Below are positions 1 to 5,694 of a stretch of 9,139 nucleotides of DNA, piece by piece. The notes beneath the pieces were generated by a model. That model was not told where the DNA came from, searched no databases, and saw only the letters and a list, made by a program, of their open reading frames with translations. The DNA is from Bacteroidales bacterium (GTDB taxonomy: Bacteria > Bacteroidota > Bacteroidia > Bacteroidales > P3): positions 1-9,139 of the forward strand of contig JAEEIS010000122.1 of NCBI GenBank assembly GCA_016281475.1. The letters are read 5' to 3'. Made by a program: the position numbers and the translations under genes. How positions within the stretch are numbered: position 1 is the first letter of the stretch; the number at the start of each line of letters is the position of its first letter.

Positions 1-2594
1 CCGGCGGAGATATAGCGGCTGTTCAGCGTGCGGTTGTTGTTTTCGCTCAGCAGGTATGGGTTGGTGTTGCTCGAACCCGAGCCGATGGTCTTACCCCAGT
101 TGAAGATGTCCTGCACGTTGATATAGGCCGACAGTTTGCGCTTGAAGAAGTCGGCACGAACGCCGCAGTTGAGGAAGTATCTTGCCTTACGCTCCGATGC
201 CAGACTGATGGTGGGCGAAGAATAGTTGGCAGAGGCAAACACCTGGTACTTGTCGAACAGCTTCACCCAGCAGTTCAGACGGGTGCTCCACGACACCTTG
301 TGGTTGTTCAAGTTCAGGCCGCTGGCTTCGTGTACAAAACTGTACCCGTAGTCGTAGATATTGGTGTATAACCGCACATTGAGGAATCCCGACGGGCGGA
401 AGGTGATAAAAGCCGTTCCTCCCACGCGGTAGGACGAGCCCATATTGTAGGGCACGGTAAACTGCACGATGCGGTCCAGTATCGGGTCTTCCTCGTCGGT
501 GGAGCTGGTGAGACTGCTAATCTCGTTGGTGCTCAAGCGGGCGTAGCCTTCCAACCCCACGTTGCCAAACGACATAAAATACTTGCTCCAGCCCACCTCT
601 GCGTTGTGGGTGTAGGAATAGGTCAGGTCACGGTTGCCCGTCGAGTAGCTGTCCACCGAATAGCGTTTGTAGGTGGTGAGGTCTTCTTCACCGGGGTGGC
701 GCATGCGCAGCGAGTAGTTCAGCTTGTAGTTGTGCATGCTCTCAGTGCGATACGACATGTGAATAGATGGGCTGAAGGTGAGGAAATTGCATGCCGTGTC
801 GTCGATGGTGAATTGGTATACCTCGCTGCCGTAGTAGCGGAAGTCGATATTCTCGTATTGTGTTCCCAATCCTAGTTCGAGGGTGAAATTGCCCCAACGC
901 CGTGTCCACTCCACGTCGGCCTCCACTGAGTTCTCCGTGTCGTCGAAATCATAGCTGCGCAATAGGTCTCGCACGTTGGCGGTGTGTGCGCTGTCCGACA
1001 CATTGTATTTACGTGAGGTGTTCTTCAACCCGTAGCCCAGTCCGAACGACAGCTCGCCGTTTTCGCTGTAGGGACGGTTGTAGCGCACGTCCGCGCTCAG
1101 GTCGTTGGTGTGGTACTTGTCCAAGTAGCACTTATCAAAATTCTCCCCGATGGTGTATTCCACACCTTCAGTATATTGGCGGATAAAGTCGTTCTGGCTG
1201 TTACCGCTGTTGTGGTGCTCATGGATGCTGGCGCGGATGTTGTGGCCTCTGTCGTCAAATTTGTGAGTATAGTCAAGTCCGGCCATGCCAAACCCGCTGT
1301 TGCTCGACGTGAGGTTGGTGTCGAAATAGTGGAACAACTCCGGTGTGGCTGTCAGATAGTTCTCGCGCATGCGGGTCAGCAGGTTTTCACCGCCCGAGTG
1401 GCTGTAGTTGTATGTACCCATGAAGTCCAGGTCGGTCATGCTGTCGATGGCATAGCTGATGCGGGCAAAGATGTTTCCGTTCAGGCGGTTGCTGTTGCTT
1501 TGGCTGTTGCTGCTGTCCCACGAGGTGACGACCGTGTCGCCCGTGGTGGGGTCGAGCTTGCGATAGGTGGTCTTGCTCCAGCCGTCGTTCTTGTTGTAGT
1601 TATAGCGTCCGCTGGCGTAGAGGTTCACCGACAGTTTCTCGTTCGCCCAAGTGTACGACACCCACGGCGACACAAACGGCTGTGTGGCGCCGTTCACGCC
1701 GAAACTGATGAAGTGGTTGCTCTTGATGTAGGCCGAAGTGATGATGTTGATGACCGCGTCTGCGCTGGTGGCGTATTTGGCTGAGGGGTTGGTGATGGTC
1801 TCGATTCGGTCAAGGGCATTGGCGGGCAGTGTCTCGAGGTAGGTCTTTAGGTTTTCCTCCGTCAGTTTCGACGGCTTGTCGTTCACCCAAATCTCCACGC
1901 TCGACACGCCGCGCAGCGTAATGTTGCCCTCGATGTCCACCTCCACGCCCGGGGCGTTCTGCAGTGCGTCGCTGGTCGTACCGGTCTGGATAGTGGGGTC
2001 GTCCGCCACATTATATATCATCTTCTCCCCATCCATGGCGTAGAGGGGGCGCGATGCCGTCACCTTCACCTCCTTCAGCGTCGTGGCTCCTGGCACCAGC
2101 TTGATGGTGCCCAGTGCCGTGTTGTTCGACACCGTGAAGGGGAAGTAGATATTGGCATACCCGATGGCGGAAACGCGCAGCAGCATTTCGCCTTGTGGCA
2201 CGTTCTGTATTTCGAAATAACCGTTCAGGTCGGTGATGCCGCCCTTCACCATCGTCGAATCGGTCGCGTCGAGGATGGCGATGTTCACGTAGGGTATCGG
2301 CTCGTTGTTAGTGCTGTCCTGCAAGGTGCCTACAACCTTGAATAGGTCGCCTTCGTTAACCTTTCGCTTCTGGCGCACCTGTTGTGATTTTTCGGCGGCC
2401 TGCTGGGCCTGCATCTGTTTCCTCATGCGCTCGCGGTCGCTCATCGAGGGACGCCCGTTGAAGCCTCCCGGAGGTGGGCTCATAGGCCGTCCGCCGCCAG
2501 GGCCGCCGCCAGGCTGGGCGTATGTGATGGAAGTGATAAACAAGAATAGGAGCAGCATCGCTGCCGAAAAGAGTTTTGTGCGTTTGATTGACAT
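1..2594 (-). CDS. TonB-dependent receptor / outer-membrane beta-barrel protein with carboxypeptidase-regulatory domain (C-terminus outside the window)
   Basis: An uninterrupted minus-strand frame runs from ATG at 2594 to the left edge: 864 codons plus two bases, no stop. Residues 1-26 form a signal peptide (KRTK, then a hydrophobic core, ending ITYA-Q). Residues 27-79 are a Gly/Pro-rich then Arg/Lys/Gln-rich linker. About 84-168 is a CarboxypepD-regulatory-like beta-sandwich (PYVNIAI, GGITDLNGYFEIQNVP, VSAIGY). LKEVKVTASRP at 173-183 leads into a plug domain at about 190-290 (SDALQNAPGVEVD, ITLRGVSSVEIWVND, RIETITNPSAKY). The rest alternates in the manner of beta strands, as a TonB-dependent barrel does, and ends at NSRYISA, which in this family lies near the C-terminus, so probably only a few dozen residues are missing. 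This class acts in the outer membrane, taking up ligands with energy from TonB/ExbBD. The ligand cannot be read from the sequence, and no SusD-like partner is visible. It could equally be a barrel of the OMP_b-brl_3 type without proven transport. Confidence 0.9.
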   Translation of the reverse strand, partial: MSIKRTKLFSAAMLLLFLFITSITYAQPGGGPGGGRPMSPPPGGFNGRPSMSDRERMRKQMQAQQAAEKSQQVRQKRKVNEGDLFKVVGTLQDSTNNEPIPYVNIAILDATDSTMVKGGITDLNGYFEIQNVPQGEMLLRVSAIGYANIYFPFTVSNNTALGTIKLVPGATTLKEVKVTASRPLYAMDGEKMIYNVADDPTIQTGTTSDALQNAPGVEVDIEGNITLRGVSSVEIWVNDKPSKLTEENLKTYLETLPANALDRIETITNPSAKYATSADAVINIITSAYIKSNHFISFGVNGATQPFVSPWVSYTWANEKLSVNLYASGRYNYNKNDGWSKTTYRKLDPTTGDTVVTSWDSSNSQSNSNRLNGNIFARISYAIDSMTDLDFMGTYNYSHSGGENLLTRMRENYLTATPELFHYFDTNLTSSNSGFGMAGLDYTHKFDDRGHNIRASIHEHHNSGNSQNDFIRQYTEGVEYTIGENFDKCYLDKYHTNDLSADVRYNRPYSENGELSFGLGYGLKNTSRKYNVSDSAHTANVRDLLRSYDFDDTENSVEADVEWTRRWGNFTLELGLGTQYENIDFRYYGSEVYQFTIDDTACNFLTFSPSIHMSYRTESMHNYKLNYSLRMRHPGEEDLTTYKRYSVDSYSTGNRDLTYSYTHNAEVGWSKYFMSFGNVGLEGYARLSTNEISSLTSSTDEEDPILDRIVQFTVPYNMGSSYRVGGTAFITFRPSGFLNVRLYTNIYDYGYSFVHEASGLNLNNHKVSWSTRLNCWVKLFDKYQVFASANYSSPTISLASERKARYFLNCGVRADFFKRKLSAYINVQDIFNWGKTIGSGSSNTNPYLLSENNNRTLNSRYISA
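2491..2513 (-). repeat. Two tandem 12-bp units encoding Pro-Gly-Gly-Gly in the receptor linker
   Basis: On the plus strand CCGCCGCCAGG occurs at 2491-2501 and again at 2503-2513, offset by exactly 12 bases (four codons). On the coding strand this gives PGGG twice just after the receptor's signal peptide. Because the unit is a multiple of three, copy-number change would keep the frame and only alter linker length. This is a minor in-gene repeat. Confidence 0.6.
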
Positions 2595-2632
2595 CAGTTT
2601 GTTATTTTTTGTTACTATATTTAAATAAGTAT

Positions 2633-2640
2633 CAAAAATA
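2633..2640 (-). promoter_or_regulatory. Candidate Bacteroidetes -7 box for the receptor gene
   Basis: The minus strand reads TATTTTTG, an exact match to TAnnTTTG, the -7 consensus used by the primary Bacteroidetes sigma factor. It lies just downstream of the MATE stop codon (2647-2649). It would start transcription near 2627, giving a 5' leader of about 32 nt before the ATG at 2594. No TTTG is visible at the -33 spacing. The surrounding DNA is very AT-rich, so a chance match is possible. If real, the receptor can be expressed separately from the MATE gene. Confidence 0.45.
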
Positions 2641-2646
2641 ACATTT

Positions 2647-4005
2647 TTATTGCTTCGCAGGCTTATTTTTTATGACAAATACTGATATACACAATGTTGT
2701 CGATATTTCGGCAGCGGGAACGGCAAGCCACAACCCCGGCACTGCCAGCAAACGCGGCAGCACCACGAAGGCGGCAACCAGAAACACGATGCCCCTCATA
2801 GCCGTGAAGAGGATGGCCAGGCCCGCGCGCTCAATGCTCTGCAGGTAGCCCACCACGCAGACGTTCACCGCCATAAACACGAACCCCAGGGCATAGTATG
2901 GCAACCCGCTGGCCGCCAAGGCGTAGGCGGGTGCGTCGGCACTGAGGAAGCAACGCACCACCGTGGGAGCAAAGAAATAGAACACAACACTCACCGCCAG
3001 TCCTGCCGCTGCCGACACCAGCAGGCTGAACCGCAATGTGCTGCGCACCCTCTGCTGCTCGCCCGCACCATGGTTGAAACTGATAATCGGCTGCGACGAC
3101 GATGCTACCGCAATATAAATCATATACACTAGAGGAAACAGGTAGCACGTCACGCTCCATGCCGCCACCCCGTCGTCGCCCAAATACTGCTTGAACACCC
3201 AGTTGCCCGTCAGCATCATCATCGCAATGGCTACCTCACCCACAAAGCCCGACAAGCCCGTCTTGACCATGTAGCCTACGTTGCGCAGCATCAGCCGCAG
3301 GCTTGTCGCGCTCATCTTCAAACGGTAGAACTGTAGCGTCTTTGCCTTAAAGCACATATAGTATATCACCATGCCCGTTCCCACCAGTCCGCCGAGGTCT
3401 GTCGCCAGCGACGCGCCCATCAGTCCCCACTGCATGGGAAAGATGAACAAATAGTCCAAAGCGATGTTCACCAAGGCAGGTATGATGTTCGACAACATGG
3501 CATACCGCGGCGACCCGTCGAGCCTGATGGCAAACATCCCGATTCCGGTAATCATATTGAGCAGGCATGTGGGCATAAACCACAGGTAGTATTCGCGGGC
3601 ATGGGCATACAGTGCCCCCGTTGCCCCTAGCAGCGTCAGCACCTTGTCGGGCATCAGGTAGCACACCGCGCCCATCAGCACCGAGAGGCTGATGCCGGTG
3701 ACGAATGCCTGCGTAACGTTGATGCGTGCCGCCTTCACATTGCCGTGTGCCAGATGGACGGCAGCCACCACGCTGGTACCGATGCCCAGCATGATGCCTG
3801 TCGCATTGATGAGCATCATCATGGGACCTATGAGGTTGATAGCGGCAAGGCCGTACCCGCCGATGCCGTGACCCACGAAGATGCCGTCGGTGAAGATAAA
3901 CGCCATGTTGAACAGCATCCCCAGCAGCGTGGGGAAGAACATGCTGGCGAAAAGTCTCCCGATGTCGGCATGCGCGAAGTCGATATTGTCTCTGTTGTCG
4001 TACAT
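2647..4005 (-). CDS. MATE-family multidrug/metabolite efflux transporter
   Basis: A complete 452-residue polytopic membrane protein, the usual length for MATE exporters, which have 12 helices in two six-helix lobes. N-lobe hallmarks are F-TDGIFVG-HGIG-YGLAAINL (about 38-58), then IRLDGSPRYAM (160-170) followed by NIALDYLFIF (180-189), the conserved R-x-D-G-x-P and N-x-x-LD-x-x-F pattern of the DinF/MepA-like branch. The C-lobe shows SSSQPIISFNHGAG (302-314) and GLWLAVPAAE (424-433). Family members sit in the inner membrane and export organic cations, drugs or metabolites by Na+ or H+ antiport; substrate and coupling ion cannot be assigned here. ATG 4005 is chosen because it begins a short polar N-terminus followed directly by helix 1. 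It is divergent from the gene at 4310 and 52 bp upstream of the receptor on the same strand, so part of its transcript may continue into the receptor. Confidence 0.93.
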   Translation of the reverse strand: MYDNRDNIDFAHADIGRLFASMFFPTLLGMLFNMAFIFTDGIFVGHGIGGYGLAAINLIGPMMMLINATGIMLGIGTSVVAAVHLAHGNVKAARINVTQAFVTGISLSVLMGAVCYLMPDKVLTLLGATGALYAHAREYYLWFMPTCLLNMITGIGMFAIRLDGSPRYAMLSNIIPALVNIALDYLFIFPMQWGLMGASLATDLGGLVGTGMVIYYMCFKAKTLQFYRLKMSATSLRLMLRNVGYMVKTGLSGFVGEVAIAMMMLTGNWVFKQYLGDDGVAAWSVTCYLFPLVYMIYIAVASSSQPIISFNHGAGEQQRVRSTLRFSLLVSAAAGLAVSVVFYFFAPTVVRCFLSADAPAYALAASGLPYYALGFVFMAVNVCVVGYLQSIERAGLAILFTAMRGIVFLVAAFVVLPRLLAVPGLWLAVPAAEISTTLCISVFVIKNKPAKQ

Positions 4006-4102
4006 TATGTGGCGTTTTTTTGCGTGTCAGACTCACCCCGACAGACGGTCATCTATCTGTTTGCATGTAGCTTGTGCAAAAAACTCCATCGGTTGTGTTT
4101 TG

Positions 4103-4110
4103 CAAAGATA
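4103..4110 (-). promoter_or_regulatory. Candidate Bacteroidetes -7 box for the MATE gene
   Basis: The minus strand reads TATCTTTG followed by CA, an exact TAnnTTTG match. Transcription would begin near 4097 and give a leader of roughly 90 nt before ATG 4005. No TTTG stands at the expected -33 spacing. The position and AT-rich upstream sequence fit a promoter. Confidence 0.6.
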
Positions 4111-4220
4111 AGAATAATATTCGAATTCTCGTGTTTCCAAGGTGACGTTCTCGAGATTTGGAATTTGAAAGGATACTTCATCGGTTCATAGTTGCTGTAA
4201 AAGCCTTGAAGGACTTCCCT

Positions 4221-4280
4221 ATCGGTAAAAATCGGTAGAAATCGGTAGGAATCTGTACGAATCGGTAAGAATCGGTCGCT
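4221..4280. repeat. Six tandem 10-bp direct repeats, consensus ATCGGTARRA
   Basis: The units start at 4221, 4231, 4241, 4251, 4261 and 4271: ATCGGTAAAA, ATCGGTAGAA, ATCGGTAGGA, ATCTGTACGA, ATCGGTAAGA, ATCGGTCGCT. The core ATCGGT is perfect in five of six units. Spacing is exactly 10 bp, close to one helical turn, so every core faces the same side of the DNA. The short A-rich ends also recur each turn, which favours intrinsic curvature. A much weaker seventh unit may follow at 4281. The array ends 17 bp before the -7 box at 4298, where an activator would bind. I infer a cooperative protein-binding array or a bend; the binding protein is unknown. Confidence 0.85.
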
Positions 4281-4297
4281 ATGTCGAAAAAAATGTG

Positions 4298-4305
4298 TAT
4301 TTTTG
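4298..4305 (+). promoter_or_regulatory. Candidate -7 box of the barrel gene, giving a leaderless or near-leaderless transcript
   Basis: TATTTTTG matches TAnnTTTG exactly and is followed by CAGC and then ATG at 4310. With the usual distance of a few bases from -7 box to start site, transcription would begin at or next to the ATG. No -33 TTTG is present at the usual spacing; that position is occupied by the end of the decamer array. The overlap with the alternative upstream ATG at 4295 argues against that codon as the start. Confidence 0.65.
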
Positions 4306-4309
4306 CAGC

Positions 4310-5620
4310 ATGAAAAAAATAATGATATTGTTTGCTGCGGTTGCGCTAAGTTGCGCAGTCATGGGGCAGGAGGTGCGGTTGACGACTTCGCTGCCTACCG
4401 ATACGGATGTGCTTGTTATAAGGTATACTGACGGGCCGCACTGGGTGCAGCGCGAGTTGCAGCTGCTGACGGACCCTGCCGACGAGTGGAGGGATGAGTT
4501 GGAGGATGATGCTGTTCACACCAAGGAGTGGCAGCGGCGGTATGGGCGGCAGAACTCGTGGCTGATAGGGGTGGATGCCGCCACTTTTTTGCGCGATGCG
4601 GAGTTTTCGCTCCCCTATACGCGTGGGTATACTGCCACGGGCTTTTTTGTGACACCGTATGCCAAGCACTTGATTGGCGAGGATGCGCAGATGACCTTCG
4701 GGGTGCATCTGACAGGCGTCGCGGGGTCGGAGGGCATCAGACAGTGGAAGCCTCTGGTGCGGTTGGATTATAGGGTGCACGACAATGTGCGGCTGGTGAT
4801 GGGGTCGCTGTATGGTGGATTGACGCACAAGTTGTTTGAGCCTATGCTGGACCGCGAGAGATACGTCTATGACCATTATGAGGAGGGTGTGCAGATATTG
4901 GCACGGCTGCCGTTGGGTGGATGGGTCGAGCTGTCGACCGACACGTGGCTGCACTGGGAGGAGCTGCTGGAGCCTTGGCAGATGACTCAGGAGCGTTTTA
5001 CGCTGGGCAGCAGCAATGAATTGCTTCTGTGGGGTAAGGGATGGAACAGTAGGCAGGGGGTGTTTGTGACGATGCCGTTCAGCTTTTTGGGCACGCACAG
5101 AGGGGGCCAGTTTTCGGCATTGGACACCTGCATCGAGTCGCTGTTTAACGAGAGTGTGGGACTGCGGGTGAATGTGTCGTTGGACAGGGAGAGTGCGTTG
5201 GCGTTGGATGTGCCGGTGTTCTTCTATCAGGATATTTCGCCTAGAAAGTGCCAGAAATACGACAATGGCTGGGGGGTGTGGCCGCAGGTGTCGTGCGACT
5301 TTGTGCTGCCCAACCATGTTCCTGTAGAGTCGTGGCACTATGGTCCGCATTGGCGTGGGGGGTGGAAGATGCTGCTGCAGGCAGGCTATTGGTACGGCAA
5401 CCAGTTTATCGCCTCGAGGGGGAGCTACCATTTCCAGAGTGTGAGCTGGCACAAGAAGGATTTTGCGGTGCCGGAGCGCGAGATGATTACCGCCAAGGTG
5501 GGGCTGGAGAACCGGTATACGGGCAAGCTTTCGCTGGGGTTGGACGCTGAGTTTTACTACGACTTGAGGGAGCGGGGACTGGATATTGCTTTCGGACTGT
5601 ATATGAGGTATAAGTTATAG
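4310..5620 (+). CDS. Uncharacterised secreted protein, probable outer-membrane beta-barrel
   Basis: This encodes 436 residues that I do not recognise as a named family. ATG 4310 gives a textbook signal peptide (MKK, hydrophobic core, ending AVMG-Q at residue 20). An in-frame ATG at 4295 adds only MYFCS and lies inside the -7 box, so it is unlikely. No canonical lipobox precedes Cys15. The mature part is rich in Trp, Tyr and Gly, with many amphipathic strand-like segments: MTFGVHLTG (128-136), LVRLDYRV (149-156), VQILARLPLGGWVELST (194-210), VFVTMPFSF (251-259), GLRVNVSL (284-291), ALALDVPVFFY (296-306), WKMLLQAGYWYG (352-363), and closing strands at 393-415 and 424-436. The last strand ends YMRYKL, consistent with BAM-inserted barrels. 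No enzymatic motif is visible. The gene stands alone between divergent MATE and convergent protease genes, with its own promoter region and terminator. Third codon positions are conspicuously G-rich. A secreted soluble beta-rich protein is the alternative. Confidence 0.8.
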   Translation: MKKIMILFAAVALSCAVMGQEVRLTTSLPTDTDVLVIRYTDGPHWVQRELQLLTDPADEWRDELEDDAVHTKEWQRRYGRQNSWLIGVDAATFLRDAEFSLPYTRGYTATGFFVTPYAKHLIGEDAQMTFGVHLTGVAGSEGIRQWKPLVRLDYRVHDNVRLVMGSLYGGLTHKLFEPMLDRERYVYDHYEEGVQILARLPLGGWVELSTDTWLHWEELLEPWQMTQERFTLGSSNELLLWGKGWNSRQGVFVTMPFSFLGTHRGGQFSALDTCIESLFNESVGLRVNVSLDRESALALDVPVFFYQDISPRKCQKYDNGWGVWPQVSCDFVLPNHVPVESWHYGPHWRGGWKMLLQAGYWYGNQFIASRGSYHFQSVSWHKKDFAVPEREMITAKVGLENRYTGKLSLGLDAEFYYDLRERGLDIAFGLYMRYKL

Positions 5621-5643
5621 TGCTATTTGTGGCAAGAGAAATA

Positions 5644-5672
5644 AAAAGCCCCCGAATGGCTCGGGGGCTTTT
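5644..5672. terminator. Bidirectional intrinsic terminator
   Basis: AAAAGCCCCCGA at 5644-5655 pairs perfectly with TCGGGGGCTTTT at 5661-5672 around the five-base loop ATGGC. That is a 12-bp stem with a GC-rich core, and each strand leaves a T run at its 3' side. It sits between two convergent stop codons (barrel gene at 5620, protease gene at 5695), so it can end both transcripts. Confidence 0.93.
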
Positions 5673-5694
5673 GTATTGTTGAGCGTCCCTGTTT

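Larger units (their letters stand above)
4006..4309. other. Divergent intergenic regulatory region
   Basis: This 304-bp stretch separates the MATE gene (leftward) from the barrel gene (rightward). It contains a -7 box for each gene (4103-4110 minus, 4298-4305 plus) and the phased decamer array at 4221-4280. Between about 4115 and 4165 there are several small palindromes: TTCGAA, GAATTC, TCTCGAGA at 4149-4156, and TTCCAA/TTGGAA arms at 4135-4140 and 4158-4163. These are too short to call as operators. I see no tRNA, no convincing small gene and no insertion-sequence remnant. Two short plus-strand frames reaching into it (from 3745 and 3881) are antisense shadows of the MATE gene. Confidence 0.7.

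Noticed and set aside
1110..1784. A 224-codon plus-strand frame inside the receptor gene
   Set aside because: It is a Val/Ala-rich antisense shadow; the minus frame is continuous and contains receptor domains throughout.
1..2594. Possible frameshift or pseudogene in the receptor
   Set aside because: Reading the minus strand codon by codon from 2594 to the edge gives no stop and sensible barrel sequence throughout, so the gene is simply cut by the window.
2595..2646. A terminator hairpin between the MATE and receptor genes
   Set aside because: The AT-rich CAATAAAAATG/TTATTTTTG sequence is only an imperfect inverted repeat with no GC stem, so termination there is not supported.
2647..4111. 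Several frames overlapping the MATE gene (minus 2831-3160 and 3347-4036, plus 3745-4191 and 3881-4111)
   Set aside because: They are compositionally odd translations of the MATE gene in other frames, without domains or their own regulatory signals.
4221..4280. A CRISPR array or plasmid-type iteron origin for the decamer repeats
   Set aside because: The units are contiguous and only 10 bp long with no spacers, so this is not CRISPR. No Rep gene, DnaA box or cas gene is visible, so an origin is not supported beyond the skew change noted separately.
4310..4372. Lipoprotein signal at Cys15 of the barrel protein
   Set aside because: The residues before the Cys are V-A-L-S, which lack the expected Leu at -3, and a good signal-peptidase I site follows at AVMG-Q.
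4346..5452. A 368-codon minus-strand open frame opposite the barrel gene
   Set aside because: The product is low-complexity (Arg/His/Pro/Gln-rich) without signal or domain. The plus-strand frame has a signal peptide, promoter and terminator.
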